Assembly (NCBI GenBank): GCA_001687465.1
Contig: LVLI01000234.1
Coordinates: 46,423 to 110,422, forward strand
Length of the DNA stretch: 64,000 nt
From: Halocafeteria seosinensis
Lineage: Eukaryota > Sar > Bigyra > Bicosoecida
Direction: 5' to 3'
Below, piece by piece: positions 22,339-33,132 of this stretch. Under the pieces are notes generated by a model. The model had not been told where the DNA came from, ran no database searches, and saw only the letters and a list, made by a program, of their open reading frames with translations. A program made the translations under genes and the position numbers. The number at the start of each line of letters is the position of its first letter. Position 1 is the first letter of the stretch.

Positions 22339-24414
22339 TGCGGCGTCATAGCATGGCTGGAGCAACACTATGTCGCCGTCCGCTACCCTGCTTTGAGTTC
22401 CACGATCGCGCAGAACTTCGATCATGCCGCCATGTTCGCTCCATGTGGTCGCGTCGTCGAAAATTCCGGAGAAAACTTCGGATGCGTCACTGGTTTGATC
22501 TCGTAGTGCGCTACCATCAACTAGTTTTAACTCAGTCACTAGAGATTCGCGTATGATATAGGAACAATTTCGTGCGCAGTGCGAGATGATGATACTAGGA
22601 TTCCCGTCTGCTTGAACCGTTGCGCTGACATGGTGACGCGAAATGTGAGCGTTTTTAATAAAAATGTCGTGAGTAGCCAAGAGCACCCGACCTAAGTAGA
22701 CTGTTTGTTCAGGTCCCAAATAGATCTCTTGCCCGGTTACCAGGTGCACCAGCGCTAACGTGTTGTCTGAATGGGTGAGAGAGCTGGCTTTCCTGCTCTT
22801 AGGCTCCGTGCTCAGCTGGCAATTCTCAAGTAGCTCTTGGCGACTAGGGGTCTGAGGCCTTGCGGAAGAAAACGATAGGAGTCTCTCGCGTAGCTGCTTG
22901 GTTTCATCTAGGAGCAAATCTCGTTCTTCCTTGAGTTGGCGTATCCTGCCGTCTTTCGAAGCCTCACTCGCCGATATACTTTCTATTCGTCTTGCCTGTC
23001 GCTGTATACATTCCTGGAGGCGCACAACTTCCTTTTCCTTCTTGTCTAACGCCATCTGAGCAGATGCAAGCTGAGACTGGAATTGCCTTTGGTGCTCCTT
23101 GGTACTCTCCAGCTCCTGGACGTTCTTTTTGAGAAACTGCGATAGGGTTATACATAATCCAGCCACGCGCTCGTTTTCCTCAATATTGTGATGTATATCA
23201 TTTTGGAACGAAACACGAATACTTTGAAGCTGTTCCTTCATTGAATCAATCTCCGTGTTACAGTGCTTTATTGGAGCTTGCATGATCTTCAGTCGCTCTC
23301 GCAAGTTCTTCAACGTCACTTGACTCTTCGCCTGCTCTTCCTCTAAGGACTCCATTTTCATTTTGTCCCTCTTCCGTTCTCTGCTTTCAGCCGACAAAGA
23401 AGCCAGCAGTTGTTCACATCGCTTCGTTTCAATGGAGACTAATTCGTCCTTATGGGCGAGCTTCCGCTCCAACTTATTGATATTTTGTTGGTCAAAGTGT
23501 CGCTCGTCCTTGAGCGTATACAGGCTCCTCTTCAGCTGCTCATTCTCGTTAGCGGTCACTTTACGCTCGTATTCTTGACTTTGGATTTGGTTATAAAGTG
23601 TGCTACATTGGTCATAAAGGAATTGGACCCGGTTAAGTTGAACGTTATGATCCTCTTGCATCATTGCTTGGCACTCAGAGAGCTGGCGCTGCTTGGCAGT
23701 TGTTTCCGCTTCTGCACGGTTCGTTTCAGCGTTTAATTCTAACGCCGCTTGCGTGATCGACTTTATTTTGTTTTCCATCAAAGTCCATGAAGTCTCCAGG
23801 GAACGAACGTCACTGTTTAATCTGTGGACCTTTCTGTTTCTTCTGAATGGTAATGGCTCAGCTTGTCTCTTGGACGCTGCCACACGAATGGATTGCCAAT
23901 GCCATCCGTGTGGCGAGGAAGGGGACAGTGTTTGAGAATCATCTTCTGGTGAATACTGATGTGCTATGGAGGCCTTTGGTGTGGCGTTTGTGGCGTGCAT
24001 GGAGTAGGAGGACTGAAAGAATGAAACTCGTGGAAGTTCAAATTCTTTTTCTGGAGTTTCCGTTGACATCATGGCTTCCTGGATGTCGTATTGGGCCCCA
24101 TTTTCGTCTCCTGTATTCCAAGAGCTATCTTCTTCACCACCCTTATAATGTTCTTCTGTATCTCCTGTTTTGGCATCTTCCAGAAGCAGAGGAATCGACA
24201 TGGAAGAATCCATGTTTTCCGAATTCTCTTTATCGTTTTCCGAGGCCGATACTGCCACCATTTCCGTGCTTTCAACGCTCTCGCTTCCTTTTATTTTTGC
24301 TTTCTCCATACTCCCATTGCATTCCTCTTCAATTGTGCAAGTGTCCGTGCTAGTAGTCGTGACTGCAGAGGATGAGGGATTCCCGAAAGACCGAGAATTC
24401 CTCCCTGTCTTCAT
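22303..24414 (-). CDS. Coiled-coil protein with C-terminal FHA domain
   Basis: Single-exon, 703 residues from the ATG at 24414. Residues about 1-170 are acidic and Ser/Thr-rich with several SP/TP sites. Residues about 200-520 are a long coiled coil (heptad-rich Q/E/K/L). Residues about 560-700 form an FHA domain: YLGRVLLATHDIFI, then HISRHHVSATV, the canonical SxxH core, then DGDIVLLQP. FHA domains bind phosphothreonine peptides. The coiled-coil plus C-terminal FHA arrangement occurs in several centrosomal, kinesin-related and DNA-damage proteins, and I cannot assign it to one. It diverges from the TBC1D22 gene across an 800-bp intergenic region. Confidence 0.85.
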   Translation of the reverse strand: MKTGRNSRSFGNPSSSAVTTTSTDTCTIEEECNGSMEKAKIKGSESVESTEMVAVSASENDKENSENMDSSMSIPLLLEDAKTGDTEEHYKGGEEDSSWNTGDENGAQYDIQEAMMSTETPEKEFELPRVSFFQSSYSMHATNATPKASIAHQYSPEDDSQTLSPSSPHGWHWQSIRVAASKRQAEPLPFRRNRKVHRLNSDVRSLETSWTLMENKIKSITQAALELNAETNRAEAETTAKQRQLSECQAMMQEDHNVQLNRVQFLYDQCSTLYNQIQSQEYERKVTANENEQLKRSLYTLKDERHFDQQNINKLERKLAHKDELVSIETKRCEQLLASLSAESRERKRDKMKMESLEEEQAKSQVTLKNLRERLKIMQAPIKHCNTEIDSMKEQLQSIRVSFQNDIHHNIEENERVAGLCITLSQFLKKNVQELESTKEHQRQFQSQLASAQMALDKKEKEVVRLQECIQRQARRIESISASEASKDGRIRQLKEERDLLLDETKQLRERLLSFSSARPQTPSRQELLENCQLSTEPKSRKASSLTHSDNTLALVHLVTGQEIYLGPEQTVYLGRVLLATHDIFIKNAHISRHHVSATVQADGNPSIIISHCARNCSYIIRESLVTELKLVDGSALRDQTSDASEVFSGIFDDATTWSEHGGMIEVLRDRGTQSRVADGDIVLLQPCYDAAFLVIRTKTRNP

Positions 24415-25215
24415 TCCCTTCCCTTCGTCTTACTTTATCGGCAACAACCCACTCCCTCTCAAAGTGATCATTACACTAGATGATAAAGACTAATGAATGA
24501 AACTGTCTCAAATCATATGCTATAAGGTATAGTGCCATGAGAAGGAGTTAAGTTCGTGTGGCCAGTTGCTTCACAGCGAAGAATTCCAAAATAGATATCA
24601 CACAATTGATGAAATCCATGTGATTCAGTTTTTCAATAGGAATATAGAACATTTGATGGTTATCAGCAGCTCCACTGGAGTTGGGAGATAATGATGAGCC
24701 ATTCATCTGCAGAGGTCCCATCCGAATATTCCTGCACGCTTTAGAACACTAAAATTTTGATATTCAGGAATCCCAATCCTTTTCCAAATGTTTTTGAATC
24801 AGAGAAATCTCAATCGCTGGCCCTCCCGGAGGAGCTCGTGATAGCATGGAATTCAGCTAGATTGATAAACCAGTTGTAACTCCACCGGTCACCAACTCCC
24901 GCACAGGAAATTTGTCCTCACGACGATAATCGTAAACGCCCATGGATAAATGTTCGTTCCATTATCAACAGGATTTACATATTTGTACACAATTCTTCCG
25001 GTGACCGCTTGGTTACGCCGCCAAAGACAGCCAAACGTGCGTTCGTCCTTGGCTATCGAGCAATCAATTCTGCGACTCTGTACTCAACGATATGATTGTT
25101 CGGTTGAGACGCAACACGTGTGGAGGAAGTGTCTTGAGTCTCCTCTTATAGCAGATATACGTGTTATTCCCGATAGTTTGATTATCAAAGTAGCGTAGAT
25201 TAGACTCCCGAAACG
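24415..25215. promoter_or_regulatory. Shared 800-bp region between divergent FHA and TBC1D22 genes
   Basis: It must hold both promoters because the genes diverge. No coding frame, repeat or named motif could be supported. Confidence 0.5.
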
Positions 25216-26965
25216 ATGTCGGTGGATAGAGAGACGCTAGCGAAACGCATATTTGGCACAGGAAGCCGTGATCTCCGGAAAGGTGATGGTACATCTCGCC
25301 AGATATCATCCATAGAAGGCCCAAATACACCCAGTTTCGATGATTTATACTCCTCCTCCTCCCCCAATGCTGTCCCGTCGACTTCCTCATCGCCGTCCCT
25401 GATCCATGGTGCAACCAAAGAGGATGAAAAAGGGGCAAATGATGGTGATACAGGGGATCGACCAGACCAGCAACTCAATGGAGGCACATCCCCCACTGAT
25501 GTTAGTGCCCCCATAGCTCAAGATTCGGCTACTCATAGTGATTCTATGAAAGCTTCAACTAACCGCGCTGCTAGTCCGCAGTCTGTCGATCATCTCCCGG
25601 ATGAGGAAGAGGAAGCAGAAACTGGCAGTGGATCGGCGACAGCTTCAGGTTCTGGAAGCGCAGCCGCCTCTGGAGCTGGAACTCACACAGACGAGGACCA
25701 AACCAATGCCACTGCTCCGGATATAGGCTCTAAGAAATCTACAAATACGAAATACAAAGATGATACGACGATCAAGTCTGATTCAATCCGATATAAAAGG
25801 TTCCAGGAAGCCTTAAAGGCGAACCCCGTGGACTTAGAACATTTAAAAAAATTGGCATGGAATGGAGTACCACCCGAATTTAGGCCGAAAGTATGGCAGC
25901 TATTGCTAGGATATCATCCAGTGCGCTCAGATAGAGCGGCTAGAACAATTGACAGGAAGCGAAAAGAATACTGGCAGTGTGTGAATCAGTATATGGTGGA
26001 TGGTGAACCACAGATGGACCTTGATACTTCTCAAATTCGCAGTGTACTCATGGATATACCTAGAACTGCACCAGGAATCCCCATTATGCATACAGAGAAA
26101 TTACAAAAGGTACGGTCAAGAATGTTAGGGCTGTTGGTTCATTTTGGCAGATACGTCTTGTGGTTTCTTGACTCCAGTGTTTAGAGCGAATACTTTACAT
26201 ATGGGCTAGGAGACACCCCGCTTCTGGATATGTACAAGGGATCAATGACCTAGCATCTGCTTTCTTTGTCGTTTTCCTTACTCCTGTTGTCAATTTGGAC
26301 AGTACGGATCTGTCTCAACTGCCTCAAGATACATTAGATGTAAGCGACTTCTATGGTTCCCCCTGCATCTTGGCAAAGTATCCCTGTGTCACCGGCTTTA
26401 ACGCAGAACATCGAAGCTGATGTGTTTTGGTGTCTCAACAAAATGGTTGATAGGATACAAGATCACTATACTCCATCCCAGCCGGGAATTCAGCGCATGA
26501 TATCGAGTCTACGAGAATTATGCAATAGGCTTGATCGTAAGTGTGGCTGATGCTAATCATTCTCTCGTGCATCTCATATTCCTGTTTGTTACATTTGCAG
26601 CTGAGTTAGTAGAACATATTGAGAATAAGGAAGACAACTTTGGGTTTATGGAATTGACGTTTCGATGGATGAATTGCTTGTTGATGCGAGAACTTCCCAT
26701 GCGGTTGATATTCCGTCTGTGGGATACATATTTTAGCGAAGAGCGAGGTGTGGAGCAATTTCACGTTTATGTGTGTGCAGCTTTGCTACTACATTTTAGT
26801 AAAGAACTAAAGGGGATGGCTTTCCACGAGTTAATCTCGTTTGTGCAGCGCTTACCCACCGAAGACTGGTCCGTAAGGCAGTTGGAAGAACTATTGAGTT
26901 ACGCCTACATTTACAAAAGCTCTTTCGGGTCAACTTCGGGGCATCTCACCTCTATGGTCGAATAG
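25216..26965 (+). CDS. TBC1D22: TBC1D22-type Rab GTPase-activating protein
   Basis: Four exons (25216-26109, 26178-26339, 26407-26536, 26601-26965) give 516 residues. The N-terminal 180 residues are low-complexity (S/A/G/D). The TBC domain begins at KRFQEAL...LAWNGVPPEFRPKVWQLLLGY. Both catalytic fingers are present: the arginine in VLMDIPR near residue 286 (IxxDxxR) and the glutamine in GYVQGIND near residue 316 (YxQ). HIENKEDNFGFMELTFRWMNCLL and the closing FRLWDTYFSEE are characteristic of TBC1D22A/B. The acceptor at 26177 is chosen because it alone yields LERILYIWARRHPASGYVQG in frame. Such proteins act on Golgi and endosomal Rab GTPases. The stop is followed within a base by an (ACTT)n microsatellite. 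Confidence 0.9.
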
Positions 26966-26966
26966 C

Positions 26967-26988
26967 ACTTACTTACTTACTTACTTAC
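26967..26988. repeat. (ACTT)n microsatellite at the TBC1D22 3' end
   Basis: Five ACTT units directly follow the TAG stop of the TBC1D22 gene, so they lie in its 3' untranslated region. Confidence 0.8.
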
Positions 26989-27229
26989 CGTATTTCGCGT
27001 AGTCCATAAACAGTATATGGTATACTATGCCACTTCACAAAACGATGTGTTCGTGAAGGTGGGATATTCCGGGCCTGTACTGAGCGTATACACTATTGTA
27101 TTGATCATAAAAACCGCAACCTCCAGTTGTCCTGAAGTCAATTTTTAGTTTACAAGTCTTTGGGTAGTTTCGACGATGAAAGGGAGACGGAAAAAAGGGA
27201 GAAATCATCATTTGCTGTAGATCGCCGCG

Positions 27230-30196
27230 ATGGAGACTTCAACGACCCCTTCCAGAGAGGGTTATATGCCTCCTATACCTGTATTACCGTCTTCGAGTAC
27301 CACATTTCCTCCCGCTGTAGACCGCGCAAGACCACTGATGGGACGATACTTCTTATTCCGGGACCATTATCACCAGAGAACGTATTATCCGCACTACGAT
27401 GACGACGACGAAAAGGAAGGGAAGAAAGCCGCATATGAGGAGGAGGATAGTGATGCCGACGAGGAGGAGGGGGAAGGAGAAGAAGAGGAGGATGAAAAAG
27501 AGGCAGACTATCACAGGCCGTCGGTATGGCTGGCCAACGCGTGGAACCATGTCCGAGTGTCGAAGAAACCAAAAACCCCAGCTAACGTAAAAAAGTGGTC
27601 AAAGACTTCGGGATGTAGGACTCATACGGAAGAAGTGTCCACCACGTCGCAGTCCATACAGAAATCGACTTCCCATCAATCCAATACTCAAGAGCGTAAA
27701 GAAGAAATAATACGGAGAAGAAGGAAGCAAAGGAAACGAAAACGACGGCGGGATGATCGTTGTGGGTGGGCGACAATTTGCTCAGGGACAGCTCTGCGTC
27801 TCAATTGCATAGCACTCTTGGCAGCAGCTGTCAATTTAGGATGGGCTGTTGGAGAAACATTGCTGCTTCCGTTTTTGTTACGTTTGGGAGTTCATTCTTC
27901 ACTTGCTGCACTTGTGTGGGCCATCAACCCCATTTTTGGAATCGTGCTTCAAGGGCTTGTGGGTGTATTCACTGATCAAACGGGAAGGTTGAAGACGCTA
28001 GCGGTATGCTTTAGTATCACAGCATGCATGGGATTGCTATTAGTAGCATATGCACCAGCCATTTTGGATTCCTTTTACTCATCTAACGTAGCACCATTGG
28101 TACGTTTGCCCTGTTTCATTCTTCACTGCTTGGAACGTTATTCACGAATCCTTTGGTTCATGTCGCAACCGATCCTAACAGCTGTTATGTTTATAGCATT
28201 TGGCATCGCCGACTTGTCGCATGATCTCATACTCACTCCAGGAAGGTGTTTGGTGGGGAAACACGCCGCCGCTGAAGGTTCCCGATGGATCCCACGTGGA
28301 AACGCCGTGTGGTCGACTATGTCAAACGCCGGAAGAGTACTTGGTCTCACTGTATCTGTTCTTCCCCTTAACGAGCTTCACGGGGTGTCCGCAGTTGCCC
28401 ATAGCCGTATACAAGCGGTCTTTGTATTCACAGTTATCGTTAATGTAATATTGACTGTAGTATCACTTGTAACTGCCACCAAAGGCAAGAGGCAAACCCG
28501 CATTGAAGAGCAAGGAGAACAGGAAACCTATAGCCCTTCTATTGGTTACGAGTCTGGAAAGGAGCCTGAGTGTGACGTCCCTGGAGACAGTGGGTATTTT
28601 CCTGCTATGTATGCGGCCCTAAAGAACGATAACGGGTATCAACAAGAGGATACGTCTGAGTCGCATACCCAGTTGACGTTGGACAATGATACCGTATGCC
28701 CTGACGCGGATACGTACATAAAATTCTCAGAGTCCAACAACGTCTCTGATGGGCTCGAAGAATGCATCCGGCGACACGATGTTACAACGGCGGTGCAAAC
28801 AGAGGACGCGTACGTTATGCTTTCTGAACCTACAGCTGACGAACTTGATGATTTCGAAGCTTCCCGCCCGGCTGAGAACGAGAGGACGTTTTCTCATGAA
28901 CAGAACGACGGCGAACATTCTACCGATTCGTTTCAAGGGAGCGCTGGCAATTCTCCAAAGTCAAAAGGGAGCGGTGAAGTAGCAAGCCCTACACCCTCAT
29001 ATATACCCTCGACTCTGGAAGTTCCATTAATAGAGGAAACTGTCACGTTTCCTGAGAGTGTCGCATCCTTGGACAAGCTTGAAGAGGCTAGTGGGAACAA
29101 TGCCAAAGATGCGGTATTATCCCTTCCTGTGGAAACGCTACCTACTCACGAAAGAGGCAATTCTTCAGGGTGGACTTGGACTGATGTTTTTCACGATCTG
29201 CGTCTCCTCGTCTTCATGCCCAAAGAAATTCGGACAGTAAGTACATTTAGACGTAGTATAGACTAGCTTTCATTAAGCAAGACTTGTTTTTATATTCAGG
29301 TGTTTTTGCTGCAATGTGGAGGATGGTTTCTGTTCAATCTTGAGTGCTTCTATCTAACTTCTTGGGTGGCACTTCGTGTATTCGATGGGGAAAACTGTCA
29401 TCCCACAAGACCCTCAAACGAGTGCGATGACAATCAATTTGAAGACGGGGTACAATGGGGTATATATTGTTTGATTCTCCAGGCAGTATTGGCTATATCT
29501 TTCGCCCCGTGCATACCGAAACTGAACAAATGGTATGGTACAGCAAAAGTCTACTTCCTTACGGAGCTACTGCTGGGAGCAGTTGTATGCATGTTCATCC
29601 TCCCGTTCGTCCAGACGAAGGTGGGAGTCCTAATTATTTCTATTCCGGTATGTCAGCTTTTACGCACATGAGTTATTTGGCGCTTGATATTGTCTTTTTT
29701 TTTTCTACAGCTCGGATTGGGACCAGCAGTGCACCTGCAAAACCCTTTTGTATTAGTAGACTACCGCTCGCGGAAGGAAGGAAAACGAGCTACATACACG
29801 GCAATTCTGACAACAGCAATGGTCGCCAGCCAGCTTGCACTATCTGCATTCGCCTCGTCAATATTGGGTCTGTATCATCGTTTCGGGATCACGAGCTCGG
29901 AACCCTCCGCTATAGCTCGGGGCAATGGTATCGGTTTGACTATCGTGCTAGTCACCGCCGGTGTGTTAGTGGTCGTTCTCGACTTGGCGCTTATGAAACG
30001 ATTCTTTAGAGATGCAGCATCTTTAGCCCCTCCAGTCGTCCGCGAAGATGATAGTAGCGTCACGGCTACGCCATTAGATCAGAACCTCTTATATGACTCT
30101 GATACCCAGGATGTATCCTCATCCACGATTCAGCAGGATTCACTCATCGAAGCATCAAATGCACCGTTCGCAGCCGAAGATACTTCGAGGGTATAG
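27230..30196 (+). CDS. SLC45-like MFS sugar transporter with long charged N-terminus and central loop
   Basis: Three exons (27230-29236, 29300-29647, 29711-30196) give 946 residues. Residues 1-175 are cytosolic and charged, with an acidic then an arginine-rich stretch. The membrane part starts at RLNCIALLAAAVNLGWAVGETLLLP. The next segment, WAINPIFGIVLQGLVGVFTDQTGR, has the A-like motif of the GPH/SLC45 sucrose-proton symporters, and TM4 carries FGIADLSHDLILTPGR. A polar loop of about 240 residues separates the two six-helix halves. The second half contains GGWFLFNLECFYLTSWV and QNPFVLVDYR. Animal and fungal SLC45 proteins have a similarly long central loop. The substrate is not readable from sequence; sugar is inferred from the family. 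A possible donor at 28099 was not used because no acceptor keeps the frame. Confidence 0.8.
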
Positions 30197-30764
30197 TCGA
30201 AGTACTGTCTCAGGGTAATTTTACGTAACTGGGTCAGTCAAGCAGTAAACGTTTTCATTATGCTACATGCTGTATTCTCTGTGCAAAACAAACCACTGCC
30301 GATAAAGCTACGTACGTGTGCCACAATAGTACGGTGTGCAGTAGGTTCACTACATACGCTGCCTCACTGGCACTAAGACATTAAGAGATACATCCTTCCG
30401 CGTGGTCTTGTCGAATTTCGAGCACCGTAAACGGTTGCTTCGGATCATAAGCTCTGAAAGTTCCGATGCACTTCCAATTGTATCCGTGTTGACTCAGTTC
30501 CTGCGGAACGTTCCGCATTGCTCGCCGACACACGACTCGAGTCGCTCGACAGCCCTGTATTGATCGTCAGGAGGGTGTTGTTTCATCGACAGCAGGATAG
30601 TATATATGTACTACCATATATATGTTTTAGCAACTCTGATTCAGTGCATTATGGGATGTAAAGAGTGCTGATGTAATATATAGTCGGTAGGGAACTTGAA
30701 CAGCCGACTTCCGGCCGCATTTCAACGCCATTCGGGACCTATATGGCCCATTATTGGAGGCAGG
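30197..30764. other. Intergenic spacer with AT-rich palindromic patch
   Basis: No gene. The patch around 30600-30624 (tatatatgta...catatatatg) is self-complementary and AT-rich, about 140 bp before the GLUG start, and could be a promoter element. Confidence 0.45.
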
Positions 30765-32894
30765 ATGAATGAATGCCTTCACGCACATACACCTTGTAGG
30801 AAAGGCGCCCAGGGAGCGCTTAACCGACACAAAAGGCCACGGGCACGTTGGAGCTCGTCGAACGCATTTTCGTACGCTACTGGGAGAGCCTATCTGCAGT
30901 CCATAGTGCTGCCGTTGATTGCAGTATTATGTACAATTTCTCCAACAGAAGTAAACGGAGAAGATCTGCGAAGCCAGCTCCTCAATCCAGAGGAGGAGTG
31001 CTTTTCGTTCAACTCGACACTGAAACTCTGGGAGCAACTTTGCCATATTCATTGGGAAGGAAAAGGGTTCCAAAAGGTGGATTATCTTGCTTTGCAAAAG
31101 GATGAAATATACGACGGAAACAACTATCATATAGATTTGGAAGGGATAACAGACTTTGAGGGACTCTTCTCCTTCAGTGAGGACTCTGGAGTCGTCGATT
31201 CTTTGGAGCACGCCCCTGTAGTGAGAAATGTGCACGTTCGAAATGGACAGTTGGCGGATGATTCGGGATATATTCTTCGACGGGGTCAGACGTTCTTTCG
31301 AGTGAAAAACTGCAGCTCAACTGGTGTTATTGGGCGCAATAGATGTGGTGGTATTGCAGGACCCTGGACTGCCGAGGGTGGTATGGTGGTAATCGAGGAT
31401 TGTCACTCAACTGGAGAGATACAGGCGTGGAGTGGCGGTGGGATTGTAGGATTCGGTGCAGCTGTATCATCGGGTACAATCAATATAACGGGGTGTCATT
31501 CTTCTGGTGATATTAATGGTGTGGAAGCCGGTGGAATTTGTGGATCATACAACCCTAATAACGCTGGCCCGGGTGGTGGAGCAAGTGCTTCCACACTTCA
31601 CGTGTCAAAGTCTTACTCCAGCGGAGCAATCAAAAGCTTTGGTTCCGGTGGTATAATTGGTAGCAGTTGTGGATATAACCATGGATACGTTCGTGTCTCT
31701 GAATGCTTTGCACTAGGTCCCTTAGGATTCGACGGAGCTCAATGTGGTGGCATAGTTGGAGCAGCGGCGGGACAGCAAAATGGGACAGTAGATATTGAAA
31801 ACTCTTACTACGACGGAGCTATGTCCGGATTTGCTGTAGGTGGCATTACAGGCGAAAATACAGGCTTTCGTTTTGGTGTTGTGCATATTGCGAACGTTTA
31901 CGTCGCGTCCAGCACAGATTCATATTTGATCGGTGAGGTGGATAGCAGTGCAACAGAAGTCACTGTTCGGTACTCTGTGTATGACGACCGCATTGTAAAC
32001 GTGGGGGGGAGCGATGTCACCGCAGCAGAGGGAAATATCGGTCATCTGAGTAAAATCGAAAGAAGCATCCATCCTCTCTGGAGTGAGGAAATATGGTATG
32101 TGCCTAGTGTTGGTCAGTACCCGCGTTTAAGAGCTTTCGCAACCCTACCTTCGAGACCCGGAGCTACAGTTACTCCTCCGACCGTCCCTACGCCTACGAC
32201 GAGGTTAACAGCAACGAGCACTAGCCCCCCAGCAACGTCATCTAGTGTCTCCGTTACTCAAACCAACACATGCAGCGGATCAATTTCCTCCAGAGCTTCT
32301 CCCGGACGAACTTCCTCGTCTTCCATGGAAGCCAGCAGCTCCAGTAGTGCCTCCGTTACTCAGACCAACACGTCCAGTGGATCAACTTCCCTGAAACCCT
32401 CTGGCTCCTTGACTTCCCCTTCAACTCCAACGCAGTGCGTGACACCATCACCTAGCCGGTCCTCTTCGCCCTCTTCCTCGGGTAGCGCAACTGTTAGCCC
32501 TATTCCTCCATCATTGACACCTAGTGCTACCAACCGCATCCCCAACGAAAGCAGCACCTCGGGTGTGACCAGTTCCTCGTCAGTACCATTTCCAACAACT
32601 AGCTCGACTTATACTCAATTTCCGTCTCCAACGCGGACAAATACTTACCCCAAAGGCGAGAGTGTAACACCGTCATACACAAGCACCTCGAAGCAGCCAA
32701 CCAATCATCACTCCTCGACGCCGTCATTATCGGCAACTGCTAGCGAAGCGCACCCGACGTCTTCATCTGACAGTACCGCAACCCCTTCAGAGGAATTCAA
32801 ACCGCCAGCTGGAAGCAATGACCGCGACTCGAAGGCGTCGAGATTTCGCGTTGTTCGGCGATGTGTAAAAATTTGCCGTAAGCGAAAGCCATAA
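30765..32894 (+). CDS. Secreted GLUG-like beta-helix repeat protein, second paralogue
   Basis: From the ATG at 30765 this gives 709 residues. An in-frame upstream Met at 30696 is less likely because the hydrophobic signal (YLQSIVLPLIAVLCTISPT) is closer to the second start. The head (EDLRSQLL...HAPVVRNVHVRNG) is clearly homologous to that of the minus-strand gene ending at 12795. About seven repeats follow with the CSSTGxI / CGGIxG / GxVxIxxC pattern, predicting a beta-solenoid, then the W/Y-rich closing block (LWSEEIWYVPSVGQYPRL). The remaining 260 residues are almost pure S, T and P with repeated SSSSASVTQTNTSSGS-type units, a probable O-glycosylated stalk. The C-terminus ends in basic RVVRRCVKICRKRKP. 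There is no visible GPI signal. An extracellular matrix or adhesion role is inferred. Confidence 0.8.
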   Translation: MNECLHAHTPCRKGAQGALNRHKRPRARWSSSNAFSYATGRAYLQSIVLPLIAVLCTISPTEVNGEDLRSQLLNPEEECFSFNSTLKLWEQLCHIHWEGKGFQKVDYLALQKDEIYDGNNYHIDLEGITDFEGLFSFSEDSGVVDSLEHAPVVRNVHVRNGQLADDSGYILRRGQTFFRVKNCSSTGVIGRNRCGGIAGPWTAEGGMVVIEDCHSTGEIQAWSGGGIVGFGAAVSSGTINITGCHSSGDINGVEAGGICGSYNPNNAGPGGGASASTLHVSKSYSSGAIKSFGSGGIIGSSCGYNHGYVRVSECFALGPLGFDGAQCGGIVGAAAGQQNGTVDIENSYYDGAMSGFAVGGITGENTGFRFGVVHIANVYVASSTDSYLIGEVDSSATEVTVRYSVYDDRIVNVGGSDVTAAEGNIGHLSKIERSIHPLWSEEIWYVPSVGQYPRLRAFATLPSRPGATVTPPTVPTPTTRLTATSTSPPATSSSVSVTQTNTCSGSISSRASPGRTSSSSMEASSSSSASVTQTNTSSGSTSLKPSGSLTSPSTPTQCVTPSPSRSSSPSSSGSATVSPIPPSLTPSATNRIPNESSTSGVTSSSSVPFPTTSSTYTQFPSPTRTNTYPKGESVTPSYTSTSKQPTNHHSSTPSLSATASEAHPTSSSDSTATPSEEFKPPAGSNDRDSKASRFRVVRRCVKICRKRKP

Positions 32895-33132
32895 GGCAGA
32901 ACACTTGCGGTGACTTTCTCCTTCCAAAAACTTGGAATCCAATATTTTTACCCTGCTAATGTTAATAGTGTAGCGCCCAACGGTGCAATCTTTTCGTCTA
33001 CTTGACAGAAGAAATAGAAATCATATGCACAAATGCTGTTTAAAGTACGCGCCATTTTAGGATTTGTCCATTCTCGACTACTTCTGCTTCTCAAACTTGC
33101 CATAGGATGCAAAACTTTCTGTATAGGACGTC

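Noticed and set aside
27273-27572. 99-codon minus-strand frame opposite the SLC45-like N-terminus
   Set aside because: Proline/leucine-rich shadow of the acidic and arginine-rich coding strand.
28099-28190. Possible intron in the SLC45-like gene (gtacgt to aacag)
   Set aside because: Removing it breaks the frame. The uninterrupted frame encodes the expected membrane helix with FGIADLSHDL.
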